From NCBI GenBank assembly GCA_029882685.1, contig JAOUKH010000011.1, forward strand, positions 1-35,080: a stretch of DNA of 35,080 nucleotides, read 5' to 3'. This DNA is from Cyclobacteriaceae bacterium (GTDB taxonomy: Bacteria > Bacteroidota > Bacteroidia > Cytophagales > Cyclobacteriaceae). The translations under genes were made by a program, and so were the position numbers. The notes beneath the pieces were generated by a model. That model made no database searches, was not told the DNA's origin, and saw only the letters and a list, made by a program, of their open reading frames with translations. The first letter of the stretch is position 1. Every line of letters starts with the position of its first letter. This document shows, in pieces, positions 6,989 through 15,357 of the stretch.

Positions 6989-7081
6989 ATGAACATCAAC
7001 TCTCTATTCAATGATATTAATTCATGGGAAGAGTTTGAAAACAAGCACGTCAACTTTTTTAAAAAGGAAAAGAGAGAATAA
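6989..7081 (+). pseudogene. Remnant of the 5' end of a larger gene (30 codons)
   Basis: ATG at 6989, TAA at 7079-7081. The peptide begins MNINSLFNDINSWEEFE and continues into a lysine/glutamate-rich stretch (NFFKKEKRE). The 'SW.EFE......KEK' pattern is how many large helicase/nuclease proteins of restriction-type systems begin ('..F...l..l...eKG..FE'). Here the frame stops just where that motif would continue. It may equally be a free-standing small peptide. Low confidence. Confidence 0.3.
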
Positions 7082-7175
7082 GCCAAATGATATAAACTAT
7101 ACAATATTTTTATTGACAGAATTGCCAAAAATTTTTTTTCCACTCTCGCTTGTAGGGAATTATACTTAATAGATT

Positions 7176-7769
7176 ATGATAGAAACAAATGATAAAGATT
7201 ATTCGCCCACACCAAAAGAAAAATATGTTGAATTTTTTTTAGAGGATAAAAGCTACAAATTTAAAAGGCAGGTAAAATTAAGTAACCTTAAAAATGATCA
7301 TAAGAGTCATAGAGTAGCCGATTACTATCTAGTTGATTTTGATGTTTATTTGGAATACTTTGGTATGTGGCATCAAAGTGAAAAAGATAAAAATAACATC
7401 AATGAAAAGATAAACGTTTATCTCAAGAATGGTAAACCGACTATTTTTATTTATCCTGAAGAACTAGGGTATTTAGATTGGGCATTTCATTACAAATTGT
7501 TGACTCTGCTCGGTAAGACACGTTTTGAAAAAACACATGGAAAATTATTAAGAAAATATAGACGTAAGTCATTTCTAAGAGATAGTCTACCAGATATTGT
7601 TTGGGCAATTATTTTCATAATAATTGCAATATCAATTCTTATTATTCCTGATTATTTCTTAATAATTATTTTTGTCCTGTTTTTTACTTTAGGTGTAAAT
7701 AATTTCATCCAACTTTATAAGGAATATAAAGTACATCAAAACGATTACGGGGTAAAATTCAAAAAGTGA
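7176..7769 (+). CDS. Membrane-anchored nuclease-like protein (PD-(D/E)xK / Vsr-type core plus two membrane helices)
   Basis: A 197-residue protein. Residues about 16-110 resemble the endonuclease-like core of the Vsr/DUF559 type: the block RVADYYLVDFDVYLEYFG has an acidic residue at D49 and a second, E60, on the next strand. It is followed by GMWH (H66), a helix, then GKPTIFIYPEEL, a third strand and helix as in that fold. Two hydrophobic helices follow at about 140-157 and 159-177, ending in a charged tail. The catalytic lysine of the classical motif is not obvious, so activity is uncertain. It is the last gene before ssrA and points toward it. Nuclease fold plus membrane anchor suggests an effector role, but I have no family name for the whole protein. 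Confidence 0.6.
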   Translation: MIETNDKDYSPTPKEKYVEFFLEDKSYKFKRQVKLSNLKNDHKSHRVADYYLVDFDVYLEYFGMWHQSEKDKNNINEKINVYLKNGKPTIFIYPEELGYLDWAFHYKLLTLLGKTRFEKTHGKLLRKYRRKSFLRDSLPDIVWAIIFIIIAISILIIPDYFLIIIFVLFFTLGVNNFIQLYKEYKVHQNDYGVKFKK

Positions 7770-7792
7770 AATCCTAAAAGTTTTTTAGTAAA

Positions 7793-7814
7793 ATGTCGGC
7801 ACTATGTCGGCACT
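7793..7814. repeat. Tandem 11-bp direct repeat next to ssrA
   Basis: ATGTCGGCACT occurs twice back to back (7793-7803, 7804-7814), about 60 bp beyond the 3' end of the tmRNA gene and just outside its terminator. Its GC content stands out from the AT-rich surroundings. Short direct repeats beside a tRNA or tmRNA 3' end can be integrase arm-binding sites, which would fit an island boundary here. No integrase gene is in the window, so this stays a suggestion. Confidence 0.5.
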
Positions 7815-7822
7815 AATGCAAA

Positions 7823-7865
7823 TAAAAAATCCGTAACTATCTGATTTTCAGAATAATTACGGATT
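7823..7865 (-). terminator. Intrinsic terminator of ssrA
   Basis: Read on the minus strand, AATCCGTAA (complement of 7857-7865) pairs with TTACGGATT (complement of 7828-7836). An inner TCTGA/TCAGA pairing extends the stem, and a run of T (complement of 7824-7829) follows. It begins 8 nt after the tmRNA 3' end. Confidence 0.75.
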
Positions 7866-7872
7866 ATCGTAG

Positions 7873-8269
7873 TGGAGTCGGAGGGATTCGAACCCTCGTC
7901 CAGAGAAGGTAACTGTCGTATCTTCTACATGCTTATTCTTTCATTAATTGTCGGGAAATACCCGGAGAAAGACACCCAAGTACAACCTTAGTTACTTTAG
8001 TTTCACCAAAATATCATAACGCTATTATGGCTAGTTTTGCATTACGACACCCCTAAACCCCAACTCACAAAACAGAAGTCGGGAGGGATGATGGCTGGGG
8101 AACTATTAGCTCAACCCAAACGCAAATCCTAAACTAAGTTTAAGATTATGCTGCCATGGCGTAGTTATTTTCGCCAAGTAAAATATAGAGTCATCTTTCA
8201 AGGCTCTCACCCTATGAGCCTGCATGCTTACATACGCAACCACTCGTCCTGTCAATACCGGTCGACCCC
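7873..8269 (-). ncRNA. ssrA: tmRNA (transfer-messenger RNA)
   Basis: One-piece tmRNA of about 397 nt. The 5' end GGGGTCG pairs with the 3' CGACTCC (complement of 7874-7880) to form the acceptor stem; A at 7873 is the discriminator. The T arm reads GAGGGTTCGAATCCCTC. CCA is not encoded (CTA follows). The tag frame on the complement of 8146-8175 is GGC GAA AAT AAC TAC GCC ATG GCA GCA TAA, giving the degradation tag GENNYAMAA. This ends in a variant of the usual YALAA, with Met for Leu. It rescues stalled ribosomes together with SmpB (not in the window). Its 3' end borders the accessory region. Confidence 0.95.
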
Positions 8270-8277
8270 AGTTGTTA

Positions 8278-8301
8278 TTTTTAGGCTCTTTTGCCTAAAA
8301 A
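8278..8301 (-). other. Leader hairpin just upstream of the tmRNA 5' end
   Basis: TTTTTAGGC (8278-8286) and GCCTAAAAA (8293-8301) form a perfect 9-bp stem with a 6-nt loop. It is 8 nt before the mature tmRNA 5' end and downstream of the promoter element at 8307-8314, so it lies in the precursor 5' leader and would be removed by RNase P. Confidence 0.55.
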
Positions 8302-8306
8302 GAGGA

Positions 8307-8314
8307 CAAATATA
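8307..8314 (-). promoter_or_regulatory. ssrA promoter -7 element (TATATTTG)
   Basis: The minus strand reads TATATTTG, an exact match to the Bacteroidota TAnnTTTG -7 element. A TTTTG lies further upstream, at slightly longer than standard spacing, and may act as the -33 element. Transcription would start about 30 nt upstream of the mature tmRNA. Confidence 0.6.
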
Positions 8315-8402
8315 CAAGTTAAATAGTTCCATCTTATTCAAAATGATAATTTTACTAACTGATATTATCCAAATACCATAAAATATTTAGAAAAGCAGAC
8401 TC

Positions 8403-9194
8403 ATGCGCCATCTATTCATTCTCCTGTTTATTTTTACTTTTCGAATATTAGCAGCTCAAATTCTTACAGTTGACAATGCTAACGTTAATTCAGATTCTTC
8501 AAATTTTATAGCTGGAAGCGTCAGTTTTAAATTCAATATTAATAATCAAAGCTCAAAAAAGGATGAAGAAATAATTTTTAAAGGTCTAGATTCAAAGGCA
8601 GATATGATTTATGTTGGCAAACAGCATGCCTACATTTTTATCAACAAACTCAACTATTTTTCCTCAACAGGAGGCCCTTTTGTAAGCACAGGCTACTCCC
8701 ATTTTAGAATTAATTGGTATCGAAAAAATAAAATTTCTTACGAAACATTTACTCAAGCACAATATGATGAGGGCAGAAATATGCCATTACGTTGGCTTGG
8801 AGGTGCAGGTTTACGTTTAAATCTTATTGACAATGAAAAAGGGCATTTATATATAGGTACTGGGGCAATGTATGAATTAGAACGGTGGAAAAACCCTGAT
8901 TTTGAAGATCAAATTATTACTAAAGAGATACTCAAAACAACCAATTACCTTCGGGCAAAATTTAATTTCAATAGTAAAGTCACTTTAAATTTTATTACCT
9001 ATTATCAAGGAGGAAAGGATATTCAGAAAAATATTTGGAGAGACCGACTCATCAACAACACACACTTTAGTGCAAAAATCACCGATATACTCTCATTTAT
9101 AACTTCCTTAAGTTTACAATATGATTTTGCACCTATTATACCTATCAAAAAGTATAACTACTCACTAACAAATGGTATTCAATTCAGCTTTTAA
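8403..9194 (+). CDS. DUF481-family outer-membrane beta-barrel protein
   Basis: A 263-residue protein with a signal peptide (MRHLFILLFIFTFRILAAQ). Alternating amphipathic strands follow through to a C-terminal 'YSLTNGIQFSF' ending in phenylalanine, the usual barrel end. The order of strands, with RWLGGAGLRLNL and LYIGTGAMYELERW in the middle and LSLQYDFAPI.PI near the end, is what I associate with DUF481 proteins (YdiY-like, once called salt-induced outer-membrane proteins). It stands alone, divergent from ssrA. Substrate and role unknown. Confidence 0.7.
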   Translation: MRHLFILLFIFTFRILAAQILTVDNANVNSDSSNFIAGSVSFKFNINNQSSKKDEEIIFKGLDSKADMIYVGKQHAYIFINKLNYFSSTGGPFVSTGYSHFRINWYRKNKISYETFTQAQYDEGRNMPLRWLGGAGLRLNLIDNEKGHLYIGTGAMYELERWKNPDFEDQIITKEILKTTNYLRAKFNFNSKVTLNFITYYQGGKDIQKNIWRDRLINNTHFSAKITDILSFITSLSLQYDFAPIIPIKKYNYSLTNGIQFSF

Positions 9195-9244
9195 GCTCTT
9201 CGTTTAGTCAAAAAATTACCTATAGTCTTCATGAGTGAAAACTG

Positions 9245-9694
9245 TTAATCTATTCTTACATTTTTAAAAAAATCTTTCAACAATTTAGATGCCTCTTTTT
9301 CCATCTTTCCCTTTTCAACTTTTGTTTTAGGGTGCAATAAATTTTTCTCATGGAGGCTATACCCTCTTTTTTCGTCTTGAGCTGCAAAAACTACCTTCCC
9401 TAATTGCGCCCAGTAAAGTGCTCCCGCACACATTACACAAGGTTCAAGTGTTACAAATAGAGTGCATTCATTTAAATATTTAGTGCCAAGATGATTTTCG
9501 GCCGCTGTTATCACTAGCATTTCAGCATGGGCTGTAGCATCATTTAATTGTTCGGTCTGATTATGTGCTCGAGCAATAATCCTGTTGTCAGCAACTATTA
9601 CCGCCCCAACAGGTACTTCCCCTTTCTCATAAGCTATTTCTGCCTGACGAATAGCTTCTTTCATAAAATGCTCATCGCTGTGTACGGATAACAT
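9245..9694 (-). CDS. tadA: tRNA adenosine(34) deaminase
   Basis: A 149-residue cytidine-deaminase-fold enzyme that converts A34 of tRNA-Arg(ACG) to inosine. The zinc site is complete: H56-A57-E58 (with the catalytic Glu) and P85-C86-V-M-C89. The GEVPVGAVIV segment at 25-34 and the family length fit TadA. Met1 lies at the overlap with the upstream gene; Met11 is an alternative start. It overlaps the end of the secreted hypothetical gene by one base, so the two are likely co-transcribed. Confidence 0.92.
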   Translation of the reverse strand: MLSVHSDEHFMKEAIRQAEIAYEKGEVPVGAVIVADNRIIARAHNQTEQLNDATAHAEMLVITAAENHLGTKYLNECTLFVTLEPCVMCAGALYWAQLGKVVFAAQDEKRGYSLHEKNLLHPKTKVEKGKMEKEASKLLKDFFKNVRID

Positions 9695-10245
9695 TATTTC
9701 ATTTTAACATTATCCATCATTTCAGTAGCAGCTAATTGCCATTTTTTCTTTAGCTGTAAAGGTGAGTTAAAGGAAAACACATAGGCATTATTCCCTTGAA
9801 TAGTGTATTGTATGTAGGTGTATTTCCTTAAGTTCTTTTGACTTACACCATCTCCTTTTAAAAGCGACTCAAATTCAAATACGGCAAAAGCTTTCCCATT
9901 AATTATTTTCATCTCCTCCTTTAGCAAATTCACTTCATCGTATAAATTAAATACACTCGCCTTAAAGAAATCCTTTGCAATATTAATATCTTCTTTTTTC
10001 CATTTTGATACCGACACATTAATGGAAAAATCCATTAATCTTGCTTCATCTGTATATGCAGCCAATGGTGTTTGCGATGAGGGTATTCTTCTAATAATAT
10101 CTCCTTGTGTCATTACAAAAAAATTTTCAGGTATAAGTCCACTAATATTCTCAGTGAATTTTGTTTTTACCAATTTACCCACGTTTTGAAAACTTAGTAA
10201 AGGAAGAAGTACTAATGCTATAACTATTTTTTTCATTTCTTTCAT
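9694..10245 (-). CDS. Secreted conserved hypothetical protein (PsbP/DcrB-like fold suspected)
   Basis: A 183-residue protein with a signal peptide (KKIVIALVLLPLLSFQ) and no lipobox cysteine. The mature part starts with ISGLIPENFFVMTQGDI, has a central FEFESLL strand and a YTYIQYTIQGNNAYVFSFNSP pair of strands, and ends EMMDNVKMK. This alternation resembles the PsbP/DcrB-type fold common in short secreted proteins of Bacteroidota. Exported, function unknown. It lies directly upstream of tadA and divergent from aspS. Confidence 0.6.
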   Translation of the reverse strand: MKEMKKIVIALVLLPLLSFQNVGKLVKTKFTENISGLIPENFFVMTQGDIIRRIPSSQTPLAAYTDEARLMDFSINVSVSKWKKEDINIAKDFFKASVFNLYDEVNLLKEEMKIINGKAFAVFEFESLLKGDGVSQKNLRKYTYIQYTIQGNNAYVFSFNSPLQLKKKWQLAATEMMDNVKMK

Positions 10246-10391
10246 TTAGGTGCAAGATATAAAGACTGGCAGATTATTGGAACAAAGATGGGAAGATTAA
10301 AATAAAGACATCTACAACAAGTAACCCTTAAAACCTTAGCCCATAAACTAAAAACTATCTCCAATCACTATCTAGTATTAACTAAAAGTAA

Positions 10392-10399
10392 TAAATTTG
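10392..10399 (+). promoter_or_regulatory. aspS promoter -7 element (TAAATTTG)
   Basis: TAAATTTG matches TAnnTTTG and lies 22 bp upstream of the aspS start codon. No convincing -33 TTTG is seen at the expected distance. Confidence 0.5.
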
Positions 10400-10421
10400 C
10401 GCCTTTAAAAATAAAATCATA

Positions 10422-12188
10422 ATGCTAAGAACACATACTTGCGGAGAATTACGAATTGTTGATGTAGAAAAAGAGGTAACCCTAAGTGGTTGGGTACAAA
10501 AAGTACGTAACAAGGGTGGAATGGTTTGGGTAGACTTAAGAGATCGATATGGCATTACTCAATTAATTTTTGAAGAAGGCAGCACAGCTCCTGAAATAGT
10601 TGAATCTGCCAAAAATTTAGGTAGAGAGTATGTGATAAAAGCTACAGGGATTGTAGCGGAACGCTTTGCTAAAAATAATAAAATTCCTACTGGGGATATT
10701 GAAATAAAACCAAATAAGATTGAAATATTAAATTCATCGAAAACACCTCCTTTTACTATTGAAGATGAAACCGATGGTGGTGAAGATTTGAGAATGAAGT
10801 ATCGCTATCTGGATTTGAGAAGAACTGTAATTCGTGAAAAGCTTCAGCTACGTCATGTGATGATGCAACAGATAAGAAGCTTCCTTTCTGGTCAAGACTT
10901 CATAGAAGTAGAAACTCCAGTATTAATTAAATCTACTCCAGAAGGAGCTCGTGATTTTGTTGTTCCTTCTCGTATGAACTCGGGAGAGTTTTATGCACTT
11001 CCTCAATCACCACAAACCTTTAAGCAATTGTTGATGGTCTCAGGGTTTGATCGTTATTTTCAAATTGTAAAGTGTTTTAGAGATGAGGATTTACGTGCTG
11101 ATAGGCAGCCAGAATTTACACAAATTGATTGTGAAATGTCGTTTGTTGATGCGGAAGATATATATAACAATTTTGAAGGTTTGGTAAAACACTTGTTCAA
11201 AAACGTGAAGGGTATTGAGTTAAACGAAGTGCCTCGAATGTCTTATGCCGATGCCATGAAACTCTATGGTTCTGATAAGCCCGATACAAGGTTTGAAATG
11301 AAATTCACTGAGCTAAATGATGTGGCTCAGAATAAAGGCTTTAATGTATTTGATAGTGCCGAATTAGTAGTAGGTATTAATGCTAAAGGCTGTGCTGAAT
11401 ATACACGAAAACAGTTGGATGCACTTACTGATTTTGTTAGGCGACCTCAAATAGGTGCTAAAGGTTTAGTTTATGTCAAATACCTGTCTGCCGAACAGGC
11501 AGGTAACATTGATGGAGCATTCAAATCATCAGTTGATAAATTTTACACTCAGGATGATCTTAAAGCTTGGGCGGATAAAATGGGGGCTGAGCCTGGTGAT
11601 TTGTTATTGGTACTTTCGGGTGATACCAGACACACGCAAAATGCCCTTAATGAACTACGTCTTCATATGGGTTCTGCATTAGGATTAAGAGACAAAAATA
11701 CTTTTGCTCCACTTTGGGTGGTAGATTTTCCTCTTTTAGAATGGGATGAGGAAACGAAACGTTTTCATGCTATGCATCATCCTTTTACCTCTCCTAAGGC
11801 TGAGGATATGGACAAGTTAGATGCTAATCCAGGAGAAGTTAGAGCCAATGCTTACGACATGGTAATTAATGGTGTTGAAGTTGGTGGTGGCTCCATTCGT
11901 ATTCATGACAGAGGTACTCAAAAACTAATGTTCAAACATTTAGGGTTTACTGATGAAGAGGCACAGGCACAGTTTGGTTTCTTAATGGATGCCTTTGAAT
12001 ATGGTGCTCCTCCACATGGCGGAATTGCTTTTGGCTTCGATCGTTTATGTGCTCTTTTTGGTGGTTCTGATTCTATTCGTGATTATATTGCTTTTCCAAA
12101 AAACAATTCGGGTAGAGATATTATGATTGACTCTCCTTCACCAATTAGCGAAGAACAATTGAAGGAATTAGCAATTAAACTAGACTAA
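10422..12188 (+). CDS. aspS: Aspartyl-tRNA synthetase
   Basis: A 588-residue class II synthetase of the bacterial type that charges tRNA-Asp. The N-terminal OB anticodon-binding domain covers about 1-110 ([20 protein letters not shown]). Class II motif 2 is [14 protein letters not shown] at 219-232, the bacterial GAD insertion covers about 290-410, and motif 3 is the [14 protein letters not shown] segment near the C terminus. Residues about 355-362 (LSAEQAGN) are encoded by a palindromic DNA element inserted in frame within the GAD domain, where relatives have a much shorter loop. The gene end overlaps the end of bioA on the other strand by 4 bp. Confidence 0.96.
   Translation: MLRTHTCGELRIVDVEKEVTLSGWVQKVRNKGGMVWVDLRDRYGITQLIFEEGSTAPEIVESAKNLGREYVIKATGIVAERFAKNNKIPTGDIEIKPNKIEILNSSKTPPFTIEDETDGGEDLRMKYRYLDLRRTVIREKLQLRHVMMQQIRSFLSGQDFIEVETPVLIKSTPEGARDFVVPSRMNSGEFYALPQSPQTFKQLLMVSGFDRYFQIVKCFRDEDLRADRQPEFTQIDCEMSFVDAEDIYNNFEGLVKHLFKNVKGIELNEVPRMSYADAMKLYGSDKPDTRFEMKFTELNDVAQNKGFNVFDSAELVVGINAKGCAEYTRKQLDALTDFVRRPQIGAKGLVYVKYLSAEQAGNIDGAFKSSVDKFYTQDDLKAWADKMGAEPGDLLLVLSGDTRHTQNALNELRLHMGSALGLRDKNTFAPLWVVDFPLLEWDEETKRFHAMHHPFTSPKAEDMDKLDANPGEVRANAYDMVINGVEVGGGSIRIHDRGTQKLMFKHLGFTDEEAQAQFGFLMDAFEYGAPPHGGIAFGFDRLCALFGGSDSIRDYIAFPKNNSGRDIMIDSPSPISEEQLKELAIKLD
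11481..11505. repeat. Palindromic repeat inserted in frame within aspS
   Basis: TACCTGTCTG (11481-11490) and CAGGCAGGTA (11496-11505) are inverted copies with one mismatch, around CCGAA. The element encodes YLSAEQAG and keeps the reading frame. Palindromes of this CCTGCCTG...CAGGCAGG type recur between genes in many Bacteroidota genomes (recalled, not searched). One inside an essential gene is unusual. Confidence 0.7.
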
Positions 12189-13465
12189 ACAATATCACTA
12201 TTCAGTAATTCGTTAATTGCTGAATATACTTTTTCAATCTCTGGTTTGGTGATAATATATGGAGGCAGAACATATATAACATTTCCGAGAGGACGCAATA
12301 AAATATCTCGTTCTAGAAAAAATGGATACAGACGATGTCTCACTTCATTTACGTAAGAACTAGCATCGGAGGTATCCAATTCTAAAGCTAGAATTGTTCC
12401 TAATTGTCTTACTTCTTTTATTTTGTTATGCGCACTCCAATTATGACCTGCTTCCTTTTGCCAAGTAGAAATTTTATTTATTGACTTTTGGCAGTCCTCT
12501 TTCATTAACAAATCAAAACTAGCATTGGATGCAGCACAGGCAATTGGGTTAGCCGTAAATGAATGCCCATGGAAAAAAGTTTTTAATATATCATTAGATC
12601 GAAAGACTTCGATTATTTTTTCAGTACAACTGGTTACTCCCAAAGCCATTGTACCTCCTGTTAGTCCTTTTGATAAAGCAAAAATATCTGGTTTGTTCTT
12701 TAGATAATCCGAAGCAAATAATTTACCCGTTCTTCCAAAACCTGTGAAAACTTCATCGGCAATGCAAATGACATCATGCAATTGAGCATATTCAATCATT
12801 TCATCCAAATACTCTGCATCATACATTAACATACCTGCAGAACCTAGCACCAGTGGCTCGAATATAAAAGCGGCTACATCACCTGAATCAACATACTTTT
12901 TAAATTGAAACAGAATCTCTTCATAATTAATTTTATTTGGACAATCCACAAAAGCAACATCAAAAAGAAACGGAGAAAATGGTGCGCTAAATGCGCCTCT
13001 ATCTCCTACTGCCATAGCTCCAAATGTATCTCCATGATAAGCCCCATTAAAGGCTATCATTTTCTTTTTCTCAATTTCCTGATTGTGCCAATATTGAAAA
13101 GCCATTTTTAGACCAACTTCTACAGCTGTACTACCATTATCTGAATAAAATATTTTTGATTGGTTTGATGGAAGAATTGATAGCAAATTTTCAGCAAGAG
13201 TTATAGCAGGTTCATGGGTAAACCCCGCAAAAATAACATGCTCAAGTGTTTTGGCTTGCTTTTCTATTGCATTGGCGATGTGAGGATTAGAGTGCCCATG
13301 TAAATTCACCCACCACGATGAAATTGCATCCATAATTTTGCGACCATCTTCGGTATGCAAATAAATTCCTTGGGCTTCTGTAATTGCTATAGGATCAATA
13401 GGGCTTGTAAGTTGTGTGAAAGGATGCCAGATAGATTCTTTATCTCTAGTAATATAATCACTCAT
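12185..13465 (-). CDS. bioA: Adenosylmethionine-8-amino-7-oxononanoate aminotransferase
   Basis: A 426-residue class III PLP aminotransferase that converts KAPA to DAPA using SAM as amino donor, the third step of biotin ring assembly. The PLP lysine is K266 in [10 protein letters not shown], with the D237 pair in [21 protein letters not shown] (49-58) and the 'W.PFT' start (13-17) are typical of BioA and separate it from other class III enzymes. It is last in the bioF-bioD-bioA operon, 1 bp after bioD. Confidence 0.95.
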   Translation of the reverse strand: MSDYITRDKESIWHPFTQLTSPIDPIAITEAQGIYLHTEDGRKIMDAISSWWVNLHGHSNPHIANAIEKQAKTLEHVIFAGFTHEPAITLAENLLSILPSNQSKIFYSDNGSTAVEVGLKMAFQYWHNQEIEKKKMIAFNGAYHGDTFGAMAVGDRGAFSAPFSPFLFDVAFVDCPNKINYEEILFQFKKYVDSGDVAAFIFEPLVLGSAGMLMYDAEYLDEMIEYAQLHDVICIADEVFTGFGRTGKLFASDYLKNKPDIFALSKGLTGGTMALGVTSCTEKIIEVFRSNDILKTFFHGHSFTANPIACAASNASFDLLMKEDCQKSINKISTWQKEAGHNWSAHNKIKEVRQLGTILALELDTSDASSYVNEVRHRLYPFFLERDILLRPLGNVIYVLPPYIITKPEIEKVYSAINELLNSDIV

Positions 13466-13466
13466 T

Positions 13467-14066
13467 TTATAATTTTTTCAAAAGTTGTTCAGCGTATTGA
13501 CCAATGATTTCTTCATTAATTTGATGTTCTTTTTTAATTCGAAGCAAACAGGGTGCTTTAGCATATTTTAAAATAATTTCTTCACTCTCATTATTAGCGT
13601 CTCCATTAAATACAACACCTTTTATTTGAACTCCCCTTTTTTGTAGAGCTTCAATACTCAACAGACTATGATTTATACTTCCCAAATACAAATTACATAC
13701 TAAGACTACTTCAATATCTAATTTTTCTATCAGGTCGATCATTAATTCATCATCATTTAAAGGCACCATTAGCCCTCCTGCACCTTCAATAATCAAATTT
13801 TCTTTATACTCAGGAATTGAAAATTGATCTAACTCGATTTTGATTTTTTCTTTTTTAGCTGCTGCATGTGGAGATTCAGGTGTGTTCAATAAATAAGTTT
13901 CAGCATGTATTTTAGTTCCTGCACACCACTTCTTAATTTGATCACTATCCGTAGGACTTCCAGCCTGCACTGGCTTCCAGTAATCAGCTTTTAAAGCTCT
14001 ACATAATATTGCCGAAACTAATGTTTTGCCACTATCGGTATCAATGGCAGTTACAAAATATTTCAT
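13467..14066 (-). CDS. bioD: Dethiobiotin synthetase
   Basis: A 199-residue P-loop enzyme that carboxylates DAPA to dethiobiotin with ATP. The P-loop reads TAIDTDSGKT with K14; the more common form is GTDTxVGKT, so the first glycine is replaced. W.PVQAGSPTDSD (about 31-41) and IEGAGGLMVPL (about 93-103) are family motifs. It overlaps the bioF end by 4 bp. Confidence 0.93.
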   Translation of the reverse strand: MKYFVTAIDTDSGKTLVSAILCRALKADYWKPVQAGSPTDSDQIKKWCAGTKIHAETYLLNTPESPHAAAKKEKIKIELDQFSIPEYKENLIIEGAGGLMVPLNDDELMIDLIEKLDIEVVLVCNLYLGSINHSLLSIEALQKRGVQIKGVVFNGDANNESEEIILKYAKAPCLLRIKKEHQINEEIIGQYAEQLLKKL

Positions 14067-15208
14067 AGCATTCCTTCTTTTAAAGCATTCAACATCCCTT
14101 CAATTTCTCCCTTGGAGTTGTAGCGATGCAAACATATTCTAATTCTCTCCTGACCTTGTTTTACTGTTGGCGACAGTATGGGTCTTACATCGTACCCGCA
14201 TTTGTTAATGTATTTTGCTATACTTTTAACACGAATATTGTCTGATATTAATATACTTTGAATAGCACTTTCACTTTTTGTCCTTTCCAAACTACTGCTG
14301 AAAAGTTTATTAAAATATGAAATAAAATATTTTATTTTTTCATCTAAGTCATGTTGCCATTTTATATTCTTACCCAAAATATCAAAAGAAGCTCTAATTG
14401 AAGCTACAGAGTGAAAAGGTAATGCTGTAGTATATATGAAGGAACGGGAAAAATTAATAAGATAATTAATTAAAGTAGTGCTTCCCACAACACAAGCACC
14501 ATGAACTCCCATGGCCTTCCCAAAAGTATATATTCGTGCAAAAATATTAGCATCTAGCCCCATACCTATGGCCATCCCTGCACCTTTATGACCCATTACT
14601 CCTGTACTATGTGCTTCATCCAAAATAATGTGTGCTTCATGCTTTTTTGCAATTTCTACTAACTCTTTTAATGGACAACGATCTCCATCCATCGAGTAAA
14701 TCGATTCTACAACAATAAACCTATTACCCGAATTAGTACGGCTTAACTTTAAATCCAAATCCTGTAGATCGTTATGCCTAAACATTATCTTTTTAGCCAT
14801 ACTTAACCTTATGCCATCTTTTATACTAGCGTGTGACAACTCATCATATAAAACAACATCCCCTCTTTTCGGCACACTTGACAAAAGTCCCAAATTCGCA
14901 TTATATCCTGAGTTAAATAACAAGGCTTTTTCTCCCTTAAAAATTTTAGCCAAATAACTTTCAGTGGTTTCAGTAAAAATACTATTTCCCGAGAGTAACC
15001 TAGATCCTGTTGATCCTACACTATATTCTTTTTGATAAACTAAAATACGGTCGATTTCTTCTTTTAGCTCTATAGAGTTGGATAGACCTAAATAATCATT
15101 AGAACAAAAATCAACCTCTGCTTTCGAGCAAGATAATTTACGAAAACTGTCATTCAGTCTTCGTTTTTCCAGATCAGACTGTAAACTATTCTCAATTGAT
15201 TTATTCAC
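14063..15208 (-). CDS. bioF: 8-amino-7-oxononanoate synthase
   Basis: A 381-residue alpha-oxoamine synthase that condenses pimeloyl-ACP (or -CoA) with alanine, the first step of biotin ring assembly. The PLP lysine is K231 in IYTFGKAMG; D197-E-A-H200 and the NDYLGLS block at 37-43 are visible. It is first in the operon. bioB, bioC and bioH are not in the window. Confidence 0.94.
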   Translation of the reverse strand: MNKSIENSLQSDLEKRRLNDSFRKLSCSKAEVDFCSNDYLGLSNSIELKEEIDRILVYQKEYSVGSTGSRLLSGNSIFTETTESYLAKIFKGEKALLFNSGYNANLGLLSSVPKRGDVVLYDELSHASIKDGIRLSMAKKIMFRHNDLQDLDLKLSRTNSGNRFIVVESIYSMDGDRCPLKELVEIAKKHEAHIILDEAHSTGVMGHKGAGMAIGMGLDANIFARIYTFGKAMGVHGACVVGSTTLINYLINFSRSFIYTTALPFHSVASIRASFDILGKNIKWQHDLDEKIKYFISYFNKLFSSSLERTKSESAIQSILISDNIRVKSIAKYINKCGYDVRPILSPTVKQGQERIRICLHRYNSKGEIEGMLNALKEGML

Positions 15209-15232
15209 TATATTTTAAGAGAAAACTTTTAA

Positions 15233-15240
15233 CAAAAATA
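15233..15240 (-). promoter_or_regulatory. bioF promoter -7 element (TATTTTTG)
   Basis: The minus strand reads TATTTTTG, matching TAnnTTTG, 25 bp upstream of the bioF start codon. Confidence 0.45.
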
Positions 15241-15273
15241 GAGAATATCACAACATTGTTAGCCATAATGATG

Positions 15274-15287
15274 TAAACAATTGTTTA
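15274..15287. promoter_or_regulatory. Perfect 14-bp palindrome upstream of the biotin operon
   Basis: TAAACAATTGTTTA is its own reverse complement and lies about 35-50 bp upstream of the bioF -7 element, between the divergent bioF and OmpA-lipoprotein genes. TGTAAAC resembles the BirA operator half-site, but the spacing between halves is far too short for a classical BirA operator. It could be an operator for either gene. Confidence 0.4.
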
Positions 15288-15357
15288 TTGTTCACATTTA
15301 AAACGATCATGCTTATATTGCAGAAATTTTATCATTCGAACACAATTCAACACTATC

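Larger units (their letters stand above)
6671..7175. other. Gene-free stretch between the cassette array and the nuclease-like gene
   Basis: About 500 bp of AT-rich sequence with no intact gene. It contains the large palindrome at 6835-6884 and a 30-codon frame at 6989-7081 that looks like the front end of a lost gene. No cassette-type GTT/AAC repeat pair was found around it, so the array seems to end at 6670 on this side. Confidence 0.6.

Noticed and set aside
8148-8381. Open frame of 77 codons on the plus strand
   Set aside because: It lies antisense to the tmRNA; its sequence is fully explained by ssrA and its leader.
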